A stretch of 36,568 nucleotides of DNA, from positions 1 to 36,568 of the forward strand of contig CADCDO010000059.1 in the NCBI GenBank assembly GCA_902800345.1, read 5' to 3'. This stretch comes from Fibrobacter succinogenes (GTDB lineage Bacteria; Fibrobacterota; Fibrobacteria; Fibrobacterales; Fibrobacteraceae). Under the pieces are notes generated by a model. That model had not been told where the DNA came from. It did not search any database and was given only the letters and a program-made list of their open reading frames with translations. Below are positions 1-7,494 of this stretch, in pieces (positions within the stretch are counted from its first letter, which is position 1; every line of letters starts with the position of its first letter). The translations under genes were made by a program, and so were the position numbers.

Positions 1-271
1 CAACCACAACAACCTTATTATTCTCCTTGCGATAGAAAACTCGCCATGGATAAATTACAAGTTCACGGAACCCTCCGATTTGCAATTTATCCAATTCATC
101 AGGCACCTTCCCTAAATCAGGAAAACTTTCCATAACAAGACATTCGTTCTTTATTCTAGCAAAAGAATCTTTAGCATTCTTTTTGCTTTCCTTTGCAATA
201 TGAAAAACAATAGACCTTAAATCATTGGATGCAGATTCAGACCATTCTACAATAAACTTCTTAGAGGGCAT
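1..271 (-). CDS. RelE/ParE-family toxin, 3' end outside window
   Basis: This partial gene encodes the first 90 residues of a small RelE/ParE-type toxin and runs off the left edge of the window. The reading begins MPSKKFIVEWSESASNDL and carries the family's late strand motif RELVIYPWRVFYRKENNK, with an arginine in the usual position before the hydrophobic strand. ParE-fold toxins typically have 90-105 residues, so only a few residues are missing. The ATG at 271 overlaps the end of the Phd-like antitoxin gene by 11 bases, the usual antitoxin-first arrangement with translational coupling. Whether it acts as an mRNA interferase (RelE) or a gyrase poison (ParE) cannot be told from the part that is visible. 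Confidence 0.85.
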   Translation of the reverse strand, partial: MPSKKFIVEWSESASNDLRSIVFHIAKESKKNAKDSFARIKNECLVMESFPDLGKVPDELDKLQIGGFRELVIYPWRVFYRKENNKVVVV

Positions 272-536
272 CAAGTTCTCGCTCCAAAGTATCAAACAGG
301 TCTTTTTGACGAACAACTTTCCCTTTTGCAACTTCAGCTTCGCTTTGTGCAAAAAGCTTAAAAAGTTTCAAAGCATCCTGCATTGTCTGAAAAGTTTCCG
401 TATCGACAATCACGCCACGAGCTTCTCCATTTTGCGTGACTATATAGGGAGCCCGAGTTTCATTCACGTGATCTAACACCTTTGCAGCATTAGCCTTGAT
501 ATACGATATCGGCTTGATATTTTCCAATTTCTGCAT
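261..536 (-). CDS. Phd/YefM-family antitoxin
   Basis: A 91-residue protein with the Phd/YefM layout: an N-terminal DNA-binding part (KPISYIKANAAKVLDHVNET), the strand with YIVTQNGEARGVIVD, and a C-terminal region of charged helix that would wrap the toxin. Such antitoxins bind and neutralise the cognate RelE/ParE toxin and repress their own promoter. The toxin gene follows with an 11-base overlap. The start ATG at 536 is preceded by a GAGG box with a four-base spacer. A near-consensus promoter and an 18-base palindrome lie just upstream, consistent with autorepression. The Phd fold assignment is firm from the sequence; the exact partner activity is inferred from the neighbour. Confidence 0.9.
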   Translation of the reverse strand: MQKLENIKPISYIKANAAKVLDHVNETRAPYIVTQNGEARGVIVDTETFQTMQDALKLFKLFAQSEAEVAKGKVVRQKDLFDTLERELDAL

Positions 537-552
537 AAAACCTCAAAGAACC

Positions 553-594
553 ATATTCAGTACTAAATATAGTCCTTTAAAATATCAAAGTCAA
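553..594 (-). promoter_or_regulatory. Promoter and palindromic operator of the Phd/RelE pair
   Basis: Reading leftward, TTGACT (589-594) and TATATT (566-571) are separated by exactly 17 bases, an almost perfect sigma-70-type promoter. An 18-base near-perfect palindrome, ATATTCAGTACTAAATAT on the plus strand (553-570), covers the -10 box and the start region. It is the natural candidate for the Phd-type antitoxin operator. The promoter is seen directly; repressor binding is inferred. Confidence 0.75.
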
Positions 595-604
595 GAGCAC
601 TACG

Positions 605-1642
605 CTAGTCCTTGACGCAACGGACGGAGGTCCCAGAGTACTTATAGCTTTTACTCATATACGCACGGTGGTTGTAGTAGCCTAGGGACATGAGGCTAGC
701 TTTGAAGGTATCGTTCTCAGTAGAGCTCCAGAAGAACGCCCTGTAGGACTCACCGTCGTAATTTCCATCGGAACTACCGCCAGCAGGCAACGCAGCAAAG
801 GAATAGGCCCCAGAGCCGTTGCCACTATCGTACCAGCCGCTAGTGGATTTTAGCTTCCAAGCAGCAATTGATTCTCCGTCAACAGCAGTGAAAAGCATAT
901 ACCATTCCGATTCCGTAGGCAAGTGCCAGCCCTCGGGACATATGCCACGTACCAGATAAGCCGGCGAGCAAGTCTTGTTATAACCGCACCCCTTGCCATT
1001 TGTAGTCCACGTTCCCGCACTGTCCATCGCAGCAGCCCATGTGTACAATCGACCATACTTGTTGCAGTATTCTACAGAATCATGATAACACCAGCTGATT
1101 GAATCGGAGATGTAGTCATGATAGTCATAGGGAGCGCCAGTATATGCGTAATTCAGATTTTCCGCCATCCATGTCTGCGAGCCAATTTTAACAGTCTTGT
1201 ATGTCTGACCATCACGTTCATCGGTCATAGTTCCCTTAACAACTGTCGAAGGGTCCACATACTCCACGAGAATACTGCTACTCGATGCAACGGAACTCGA
1301 TGACGATTTTGCAGAACTGTTACTAGATACACTTGTTTCGCTACTGCTGAAGTTGACCAAAGAACCCGATGAGGACTTTTCGCCAAGCTCAATATCCTTA
1401 CTGCTACTCGACACAATGGAACTCGACGACTTCGCTGAACTACTACTTGATTTTGCAGAAGAATTGCTAGACTTCGCCTTAGAGCTGCTGGATTTTACCT
1501 TTGCGCTTGAACTGTAGGATTTCTTAACGGAAGACGAAGAAAGCTCATCGGAATCAGTCACGGAATTACAGCCGCTGTCGTCGCCACAAGCAACCAACAA
1601 CGCCGCCACAACACCAATCATTAAAATTTTTTTCAAAGCCAT
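605..1642 (-). CDS. FISUMP-domain lipoprotein with poly-serine linker
   Basis: A 345-residue predicted lipoprotein. The start chosen is the ATG at 1642, because it gives a clean signal peptide (MALKKILMIGVVAALLVAC) with a lipobox cysteine at residue 19 and has a GGAG box seven bases upstream; an open frame extends further upstream but adds a non-signal-like leader. Residues about 35-123 are a low-complexity serine/lysine linker. Residues about 137-345 form one Fibrobacter major paralogous (TIGR02145) domain with its hallmarks: RDGQTYKTVKIGSQTWMAEN, a YGRLYTW segment, CPEGWHLPTESEW, FFWSSTE and the terminal SVRCVKD. The family is abundant on the Fibrobacter surface; its function is unknown. 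It stands alone next to a toxin-antitoxin pair. Confidence 0.92.
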   Translation of the reverse strand: MALKKILMIGVVAALLVACGDDSGCNSVTDSDELSSSSVKKSYSSSAKVKSSSSKAKSSNSSAKSSSSSAKSSSSIVSSSSKDIELGEKSSSGSLVNFSSSETSVSSNSSAKSSSSSVASSSSILVEYVDPSTVVKGTMTDERDGQTYKTVKIGSQTWMAENLNYAYTGAPYDYHDYISDSISWCYHDSVEYCNKYGRLYTWAAAMDSAGTWTTNGKGCGYNKTCSPAYLVRGICPEGWHLPTESEWYMLFTAVDGESIAAWKLKSTSGWYDSGNGSGAYSFAALPAGGSSDGNYDGESYRAFFWSSTENDTFKASLMSLGYYNHRAYMSKSYKYSGTSVRCVKD

Positions 1643-1686
1643 AAAATCCACTCCAAGAGAAATATACATAAAAAAACATGCGAGCT

Positions 1687-1716
1687 TTGACTTCCGCATC
1701 GCAAACCATGTATAAT
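1687..1716 (+). promoter_or_regulatory. Strong sigma-70-like promoter upstream of the gene at 1820
   Basis: TTGACT (1687-1692) and TATAAT (1711-1716) are 18 bases apart on the plus strand, close to consensus. A transcript would begin near 1723 and run straight into the terminator-like hairpin at 1731-1768, before reaching the gene at 1820. The opposite strand of this segment is the upstream region of the leftward FISUMP gene. Confidence 0.55.
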
Positions 1717-1730
1717 GCCAATATGGCTCT

Positions 1731-1768
1731 AAAAAATCTCCCGAAGCATTTCCGAGAGATTTTTTTAT
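1731..1768 (+). terminator. Terminator-like hairpin, copy A of a repeated pair
   Basis: AAAAATCTC pairs with GAGATTTTT around an inner CGGA/TCCG-type stem, followed by seven T residues. It lies downstream of a strong rightward promoter and upstream of the gene at 1820, so it would act as an attenuator or end a very short RNA. Thirty-four of its first 35 bases match the hairpin at 2461. Confidence 0.6.
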
Positions 1769-1819
1769 TTGTCTAGTACCGCCGCAGTTCAAAACCTACT
1801 TTTTTCTATATTTTATCCA

Positions 1820-2458
1820 ATGAAAGCCCTTATTGTTCTCATTCTATTTCCGTGCTTACTTTTCGCACAACTGATGCCCAAATATTTCAGCAACACGCAC
1901 AATTTCACCTCAGTCTCTTCCACGATCAACAACAAATTCAACGAAACATCAACAGACAAAGCTATAGATGATTTCCAAAAAACAGATATAGATAAAATTG
2001 ATGCAAGCCAAGCCACAAGCGACAGCATATCAAAAACGAAATACAAGAAAAAAGCATATGTCGATTCTTCAAAAATTATATACAGCCGAATAAAAGTTCC
2101 TCCATTTGTGTACGAATATTGTATGGGTCATGAAGATTATGATAAAAATCAATACCCTATGGGAAGCGGAGAAATTCTCAATATTTTAGAAAAAGATATT
2201 AAAGAAAGAAATATGCCAAACAGGTTCTATAAAACAGCAAGAATCCATAATTACATTGAAGGTTCTATTCTTATATCGTCAATATCATCATTTTTTATCG
2301 GAGCAATTCTTTTAATGAACGATGTTAAAGGTGGAAAATATCCGTTATGGGGAGGAATGATAACATTTCCTCTTAACAGTTTTGTTTATGGATTAATATG
2401 GCGAAGCATTTACCTAGAAGACGCCATCAACGAATACAACAAAAACCTAGCTTATTAG
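1820..2458 (+). CDS. Hypothetical secreted/membrane protein
   Basis: A 212-residue protein of no family I recognise. The ATG at 1820 gives an N-terminal signal peptide (MKALIVLILFPCLLFAQ). After about 85 polar residues rich in serine, threonine and asparagine comes a region with YEYCMGHEDYDKNQYPMGSG, then two hydrophobic stretches near residues 155-175 and 183-200 that could be membrane segments. There is no Shine-Dalgarno box; instead TATATT lies seven bases before the ATG, which suggests a leaderless transcript. An upstream extension of the frame exists but would bury the signal peptide. The gene is flanked by two near-identical hairpins (1731 and 2461), so it may have been transferred as a cassette. 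Confidence 0.7.
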   Translation: MKALIVLILFPCLLFAQLMPKYFSNTHNFTSVSSTINNKFNETSTDKAIDDFQKTDIDKIDASQATSDSISKTKYKKKAYVDSSKIIYSRIKVPPFVYEYCMGHEDYDKNQYPMGSGEILNILEKDIKERNMPNRFYKTARIHNYIEGSILISSISSFFIGAILLMNDVKGGKYPLWGGMITFPLNSFVYGLIWRSIYLEDAINEYNKNLAY

Positions 2459-2460
2459 CA

Positions 2461-2496
2461 AAAAAATCTCCCGGAGCATTTCCGAGAGATTTTTAA
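2461..2496. terminator. Bidirectional terminator, copy B of a repeated pair
   Basis: The hairpin with stem AAAAATCTC/GAGATTTTT lies between two converging genes (stop at 2458 and the end of gltA at 2512) and has A and T tracts on both sides, so it can serve either strand. It differs from the hairpin at 1731 by one base over the first 35. Confidence 0.85.
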
Positions 2497-2511
2497 TTTA
2501 TCCAAACAATT

Positions 2512-3801
2512 TTATCGTTTATCCCTATCAATCCACGGGCGTTCGTTTTTGCCGATGTAAATCTGACGAGGACGGTTGATCTTGCTTTGCGGATCGTCGT
2601 GCATTTCCTTCCAGTGAGCAATCCAACCCGGCAAGCGACCAATCGCGAACATCACAGTGAGCATGTTCGTCGGGATGCCCATAGCGCGGTAGAGAATGCC
2701 AGAGTAGAAGTCCACATTCGGGTAGAGCTTACGTGCAATGAAGTAATCGTCCTTGAGAGCAGCTTCTTCGAGCTTGATAGCCACATCCAAAAGCGGATCG
2801 TGCACATGTTCGCGTTCAAAGACCTGGTACATGAGCTTTTTCAAGACCTTCGCGCGCGGGTCGTAGCTCTTGTAAACACGATGACCAAAGCCGGAGAGAC
2901 GGAACGGATCGTTCTTGTCCTTGGCCTTGTCCATCACCTGTTCAATCGTCATGCCGCTCTGCTGGATGCGAAGGAGTGTTTCGAGCACAGCCTGGTTTGC
3001 ACCGCCGTGGAGCGGGCCCCACAAGGCGCAAATGCCGGCGCAAATGCTAGCGTAAAGGTTAGCCTGAGAGCTCCCCACCATGCGAACGGTCGAAGTGGAG
3101 CAGTTCTGCTCGTGGTCTGCATGGACAATGAGGAGCGTATTGAGCGCCTTTTCCATGATTGGATCCGGGTGATACGGGCGAGCCTTACTGCTGAACATCA
3201 TGTTCAAGAAGTTGCTGCAGTAGCTGCGTTCCGCTTCCGGATAGACAAACGGTTCACCGATGCTCGCCTTGTAGGCAAACGCAGCAATCGTGCGGATTTT
3301 CGAAATGAGGCCTGCTGTCGTGAGTTCGAATGCACTTGCGATGTTTTCGTCGTCATAGAAACGCGGCGTGAAAAGACCCACGGCGTTCACCACAGACGAG
3401 AGGATACCCATCGGGTGGGCTCCCGGCGGCATTTCGCGGAAAAAGTGCAGCAAATTTTCGTGCAACAGGGCGTTTTCCGTCAAAAGCGTGCGGAAATGGC
3501 TCAACTGTTCCTGATTCGGGAGTTCACCGTAAATCAGGAGCCAAGCGGTCTCCGGGAAAGTCGCCTTTTCTGCAAGATCTTCAATGGAGTATCCTCGGTA
3601 GCGCAGCACACCATGTTCGCCATCGACGAACGTGATAGAGCTTTTGGTGCTACCGGTGTTCAAGTAACCGTAATCCAGCGTGACAAGGCCAGAACTCTTG
3701 CGGAGTGCGCTGATATCGAGACCGTGCTCGCCTTCAGTGCCATCAACGACGGGGAGTTCGTAGCTTTTTCCGTTGTAGTTTAAGGTCGCGTTATTGGACA
3801 T
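2512..3801 (-). CDS. gltA: Citrate synthase (type II)
   Basis: A 429-residue citrate synthase that condenses oxaloacetate and acetyl-CoA to citrate at the entry of the TCA cycle and glutamate synthesis. The catalytic triad is visible: H265 in GPLHGGAN, H307 in GFGHRVYKSYDPRA and D364 in PNVDFYSG, at nearly the positions known for the E. coli enzyme. The 50-residue N-terminal beta domain (NYNGKSYELPVVDGTEG) and the length are those of the large hexameric type. The start ATG has a GGAGA box four bases upstream. It is monocistronic as far as can be seen, separated from the upstream aminotransferase by a repeat-filled spacer, and ends at the bidirectional terminator. Confidence 0.98.
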   Translation of the reverse strand: MSNNATLNYNGKSYELPVVDGTEGEHGLDISALRKSSGLVTLDYGYLNTGSTKSSITFVDGEHGVLRYRGYSIEDLAEKATFPETAWLLIYGELPNQEQLSHFRTLLTENALLHENLLHFFREMPPGAHPMGILSSVVNAVGLFTPRFYDDENIASAFELTTAGLISKIRTIAAFAYKASIGEPFVYPEAERSYCSNFLNMMFSSKARPYHPDPIMEKALNTLLIVHADHEQNCSTSTVRMVGSSQANLYASICAGICALWGPLHGGANQAVLETLLRIQQSGMTIEQVMDKAKDKNDPFRLSGFGHRVYKSYDPRAKVLKKLMYQVFEREHVHDPLLDVAIKLEEAALKDDYFIARKLYPNVDFYSGILYRAMGIPTNMLTVMFAIGRLPGWIAHWKEMHDDPQSKINRPRQIYIGKNERPWIDRDKR

Positions 3802-3817
3802 GGAATCTCCAAATGAG

Positions 3818-3911
3818 TGGTTGGTGGTTAGTGGTTGGTGGTTAGGCTTGCAATAAAAATGTTCTTTTTACATTCCTGTTTACTAACCACTGTTTACTAA
3901 CCACTGTTTAC
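3818..3911. repeat. Heptad-like TGGTTAG repeats, inverted halves
   Basis: The spacer between the aminotransferase and gltA holds several TGGTTAG/TGGTTGG units (3818-3845) and their inverted counterparts ACTAACCACTGTTT (3879-3909), which reach into the last codons of the aminotransferase gene. The two halves could fold on each other. The same motif recurs at 17665-17713. Confidence 0.7.
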
Positions 3912-5200
3912 TTCATCTTCATGATGCAATTATAGATATTTTCAAAGAGCTTGCCGAGCTTTTCGGTCGGAACGGCGCTGAATGCAATGCGGATAAGGCC
4001 CGAGAGCATAATCGTGCCCGTGCTGTAATCCTTGATGAGCTTCTGGCGGAGTTCTTCGGCGTCAACGCCCTTCGGCTTGATGCACATAAAGTAACCGCTA
4101 TTGCACGGCATCGGGTCAAAGGCTTCCTTGTATTCCGGATGTGCAGCCAAGACTTCCTTGATGATGTCGTAACGTTTCTTCAAGGTGGCGTACTTTTCGG
4201 CCTTCTGCTGGGCGTATTCGGCGCTCTGGTAAGCGGCGAGCAAAATCTTCTGGCTGATGGACGGGCCGTTAGAGATGTTTCCACGAACCGTACCGGCGGC
4301 CTTGTCTTCGAGAGCCTTGAGCTGGGCTTCAGTAGCACCCTTAAAACCAAAGCTCATAAAGCCAACGCGGAAGCCCCAAACGTAGTCTTCCTTGGTCGGG
4401 CCGTCGAGCTTCACGGCGAGGAGGTTTTCGTGAGCATCCACGAGCTTCACGAAGAGGGATTCCTTCGTCACGCCTTCTTCATAGACAAGTCCAAAGTAAG
4501 CATCGTCGAGGAGAGCCACGACCTTGTTGCCGGCAGCAGCGCATTCCGTAAGAATCTTGGCGATTTCGACAGCTTCTGTTTCGGTAGCGGTATAGCCAGT
4601 CGGGTTGTTCGGGAAGTTGAGGAGAACGACTTTCTTGTTGCTCTTGCTTTCGGCGAGGGAGGCCTTCAAGGCTTCCGTATCAAAACCACCGTTCTTGAAG
4701 GTGTTGAACGTCTTGATCTTTGCGCCACGGGCGTTCTCGAACACGAGTTCGTAGTTGTCCCAGTAGAGGTCCGGGATAATCACTTCGTCACCGGCATCGA
4801 GGAAAAGGTAACCAGCGCAGCTAATGGCGTGCGTCAAAGCGCAGGTCACGACCGGGTTGCTGAAGTTCTTGGAAGCAAGCGTCGGGTTTTTCTTAATGAC
4901 CTGAGCCTTCCATTCCTTGCGAAGGTCCGGGTTACCGAAGCTCGGCGCATAGAGGAAAGCCTGCTTCGGGAGGTTCAGAGACTTGAGAACGCAATCCAGA
5001 ACGAGCGGAGAGCCATCGTCTTCGAGAGCTGTACCGATAGTCGCATTGATGTCGGAGCCCTTGGCTTCGGCACCCTGGCCGAGAATACCCTTACGCGGGA
5101 AGAAAATGGCCTTGCCCTGTTCAGAGAGCATATCAAGAACGCAGCAACCGTTAGCGGAAAGTTCGGCGTTCAAAGATTGAGCGAGAGGATTGTAGTTCAT
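3908..5200 (-). CDS. PLP-dependent class I/II aminotransferase
   Basis: A 430-residue fold-type I aminotransferase. Visible landmarks are NFPNNPTGY near residue 195, DDAYFGL near 232 (the aspartate that pairs with the PLP pyridine nitrogen), and GPTKEDYVWGFRVGF near 267-281, where the lysine after GPT is the likely Schiff-base residue and the arginine binds the PLP phosphate. This sub-type resembles aspartate/aromatic aminotransferase-like proteins; the amino donor cannot be fixed from sequence. The ATG at 5200 is preferred to the TTG two codons upstream because AGGA lies eight bases before it. A promoter is visible at 5233-5261. The 3' end runs into a repeat. Confidence 0.9.
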   Translation of the reverse strand: MNYNPLAQSLNAELSANGCCVLDMLSEQGKAIFFPRKGILGQGAEAKGSDINATIGTALEDDGSPLVLDCVLKSLNLPKQAFLYAPSFGNPDLRKEWKAQVIKKNPTLASKNFSNPVVTCALTHAISCAGYLFLDAGDEVIIPDLYWDNYELVFENARGAKIKTFNTFKNGGFDTEALKASLAESKSNKKVVLLNFPNNPTGYTATETEAVEIAKILTECAAAGNKVVALLDDAYFGLVYEEGVTKESLFVKLVDAHENLLAVKLDGPTKEDYVWGFRVGFMSFGFKGATEAQLKALEDKAAGTVRGNISNGPSISQKILLAAYQSAEYAQQKAEKYATLKKRYDIIKEVLAAHPEYKEAFDPMPCNSGYFMCIKPKGVDAEELRQKLIKDYSTGTIMLSGLIRIAFSAVPTEKLGKLFENIYNCIMKMK

Positions 5201-5232
5201 TCTCAATGTCCTGTTTTGAAATTCCGCGGGGC

Positions 5233-5261
5233 AATTTAGAAAAATTGCGGACCACTCGCAA
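5233..5261 (-). promoter_or_regulatory. Promoter of the aminotransferase gene
   Basis: Reading leftward, TTGCGA (5256-5261) and TAAATT (5233-5238) are 17 bases apart. The -10 context TTTTCTAAATT is the same as in the rnpB promoter at 17886. The predicted start leaves a leader of about 25 bases with the AGGA ribosome-binding site. Confidence 0.6.
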
Positions 5262-5336
5262 GATTAAAAGGACATCTATTTTCGCCATACCCCATCAAAA
5301 ACAGCTTAAAAAAGCAAGTATTACAAAAAATGAAAA

Positions 5337-5364
5337 TTTCAGTGACCGTCACCAGCCACTGAAA
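5337..5364 (-). terminator. Terminator of the lipoprotein operon
   Basis: TTTCAGTG (5337-5344) pairs with CACTGAAA (5357-5364). Read leftward the stem is followed by TTTTCATTTTTT, fitting the end of the leftward operon whose last stop is at 5394. Confidence 0.65.
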
Positions 5365-5393
5365 CTTTTCCTCCTCACAGTATTAAACGCTGT

Positions 5394-6398
5394 CTAGGGC
5401 TTTTTCACCTCCACACTAGGGAGAGCGGAGCCTACATTCCATATATCAAGTTGATATTTTCCCTCAGGCAGACCAAATAATACCACATACCCGTTTTCAT
5501 AGTCTTCTTCGGTCACCTTTTGACAAGGGTAGTAATATGAGGGAAAACCGCCTTCTTCTTCTTCATAATAATACGACGATGACAAGTTCCCTTCATCTTG
5601 CAGCCATAAACAAATGCCTTCGCCTTCACCTCCAATATTTTCCCTTAATTCTTTATTCCAGCGCTCATCGTATGGAATTTCGCTTTCCGGAGTTGTTTCA
5701 TCAATTACCGCAAAAAGCGAATCTAAATACAACTTGACGGTATATACAGGTTCTAAGACGATTTGTTTTAATTCGGCATACAGTTTTCCTTCAATTCCGA
5801 CAACATGGGCGCTAGCAAAACTTAAAAAGACGTTGGCCCCAAGGCTTGTGTCCGCAGAAAGCGCCCGCAACTGGATAGTTTGAAATTCAGGAACATAACT
5901 ATACTTTGGATTTTTTTTGGATAAGTTTTCCAAATATGTAAGGAAATTTACGCTATCCATGTAGAAATAGCCTTCCTTGTCAGTAACATGCTGACAACTT
6001 TTATCTTCAAAAGAACAATGCTCTTCATAAACAGTCGCTCCCGCTACCGGGTTTCCTTCAACATCAACCACCTGAGCCCTAGCATTTATATACAAGTAAA
6101 TATCTCTATGGGAGCCGCACTTCCTCCGAGCAAAAACAAACGCATCGTTCGTATCAACAGCGCTATCCTCTTCATCAGCACTCTTGGCCAGAACATGACA
6201 GCCCAAATCGCCTTCGTTGACATATTTGCGAACTAACGATGTATCCAGTTCAGCAAGAGGTCCCAGTTGTTCAACAGGCTTCCCCGTATTCGTTTCGCTA
6301 AACGAAGACGCCACATTATCATCACTGCAAGCGGCAAGGATTCCGAGACCAAGTACCGCCACAGCAAGGCCTAACTTTGTAATTTTACTTGTAATCAT
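5394..6398 (-). CDS. Fibrobacter-type lipoprotein, paralogue 2 of a tandem pair
   Basis: A 334-residue predicted lipoprotein of unknown function. It starts with a signal peptide ending in the lipobox LGILAAC, followed by SDDNVASSFSETN. A central segment (VVDVEGNPVAGATVY ... VTDKEGYFYMD) resembles a carboxypeptidase-regulatory-like or prealbumin-like beta-sandwich strand pair, and the C-terminal part contains acidic and tyrosine-rich stretches (YYYEEEEGGFPSYYYPC) and VVLFGLPEGKYQL. It is clearly a duplicate of the gene at 6464: signal peptides, central domain and ends align. The ATG at 6398 is chosen to match the paralogue; the ATG at 6404 is also possible. It is the last gene of a probable three-gene operon led by the TIGR02147 gene. 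Confidence 0.85.
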   Translation of the reverse strand: MITSKITKLGLAVAVLGLGILAACSDDNVASSFSETNTGKPVEQLGPLAELDTSLVRKYVNEGDLGCHVLAKSADEEDSAVDTNDAFVFARRKCGSHRDIYLYINARAQVVDVEGNPVAGATVYEEHCSFEDKSCQHVTDKEGYFYMDSVNFLTYLENLSKKNPKYSYVPEFQTIQLRALSADTSLGANVFLSFASAHVVGIEGKLYAELKQIVLEPVYTVKLYLDSLFAVIDETTPESEIPYDERWNKELRENIGGEGEGICLWLQDEGNLSSSYYYEEEEGGFPSYYYPCQKVTEEDYENGYVVLFGLPEGKYQLDIWNVGSALPSVEVKKP

Positions 6399-6463
6399 AA
6401 TCATTTTTCCTCATTAAACTTGAGTAGCTAAAACTTTTCCTTCTTCAAGGTATCAAGTTCCAT

Positions 6464-7477
6464 TTATGGTTTTACGACAATTTGGGGGAAATATTTTTCA
6501 TAAGACCACCATCCACTTATCAAAGCTTGAAATTTTCCTTCAGGCAAGCCAAACAAGACCACGTATCCATTTTTATAGTCTTCTTTCGTCACTTTTTGAC
6601 AAGGATACATATGTAAAGGGAAAGCGCCTTCTTCTTCATCATAATGATGGAAAACATCTTCTTTATTATCATAATAATTCGCAGACGGCCAACCGCCTTC
6701 TTTTTCTGCACAAATCTCAACGAGATCTTCACCGTCAATCATCTCCGTCAAACGATGATTGAATTCTTCAATATCTGTTTTATCCTCTTCATTCATTTTT
6801 TCATCTATTTCCACAAACAGCGAATCGAAATACAGCTTGGCAGTATATACAGGCTCCAAGACAATTTGCTTTAATTCGGCGTACTGTTTTCCATCAACAT
6901 TCACGACATCGGCACTTGCAAAGCTTGAAAAGACGTTAGCCCCAAGGCTCGTGTCCGCCGAAAGCACATGCAACTGAAGAGTTTCGAACTCGACATTCAA
7001 ACCGGTTGGCTCTAATGTAAGATACATTTCGCCATCCATATAGAAATAACCATTCTCGTCCGTGACATATCGGCACCTTTCATAGTCAAAGTTGCAAAGT
7101 CCTTTATAAACGAAAGCTCCCGCTACAGGCTTTCCTTCAATATCCACCACTTGAACCCTTGTATCCATATGTAGAGCATATAGTTTTTCACAAGCCATAA
7201 CAACACCTATAGTAGCGTTCGTATCAGCATCAAAAGCCTCTTTCGCAAGATGGGATTTCTTAGCCCGCGAATTACAGGATTCTAAATCATTTTGCTCTAT
7301 TAGTTTACGGGTCTCCGATGCACCCAAATCGGCAAGAGAGCCTACTTTTTCAACAGGCTTCCCCGAATTCGTTTCGCTAAACGAAGACGCCACATTATCA
7401 TCACTGCAAGCGGCAAGGATTCCGAGACCAAGCACTGCCACGGCAACGCCCAACTTTGTAATTTTATTGATAACCAT
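6464..7477 (-). CDS. Fibrobacter-type lipoprotein, paralogue 1 of a tandem pair
   Basis: A 337-residue predicted lipoprotein, paralogous to the next gene downstream. The signal peptide VAVLGLGILAAC carries the lipobox, and the following SDDNVASSFSETNSGKPVE is nearly identical to the paralogue. The middle part has VVDIEGKPVAGAFVYKG and VTDENGYFYMDGEM, then LSADTSLGANVFSSFASA and YAELKQIVLEPVYTAKLYFD, all shared. The most divergent part is an acidic, asparagine- and histidine-rich segment near residues 265-300. The ATG at 7477 is chosen because the strong GAGGAGG box lies seven bases before it, while the ATG at 7483 is too close. The gene begins 17 bases after the TIGR02147 stop, so cotranscription is likely. 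Function unknown. Confidence 0.87.
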   Translation of the reverse strand: MVINKITKLGVAVAVLGLGILAACSDDNVASSFSETNSGKPVEKVGSLADLGASETRKLIEQNDLESCNSRAKKSHLAKEAFDADTNATIGVVMACEKLYALHMDTRVQVVDIEGKPVAGAFVYKGLCNFDYERCRYVTDENGYFYMDGEMYLTLEPTGLNVEFETLQLHVLSADTSLGANVFSSFASADVVNVDGKQYAELKQIVLEPVYTAKLYFDSLFVEIDEKMNEEDKTDIEEFNHRLTEMIDGEDLVEICAEKEGGWPSANYYDNKEDVFHHYDEEEGAFPLHMYPCQKVTKEDYKNGYVVLFGLPEGKFQALISGWWSYEKYFPQIVVKP

Positions 7478-7494
7478 AGCCATTCCTCCTCGAT

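Noticed and set aside
850..1056. Small open frame nested in the FISUMP gene
   Set aside because: Alternative-frame reading of a clearly coding region, with no ribosome-binding site.
2587..3783. Long open frame (398 codons) on the strand opposite citrate synthase
   Set aside because: It mirrors gltA codon by codon, has no recognisable protein motif and no ribosome-binding site; gltA itself is certain.
4139..5239. Open frame of 366 codons opposite the aminotransferase
   Set aside because: It is a shadow of the codon bias of the real gene, with low-complexity valine/alanine-rich sequence and no family.
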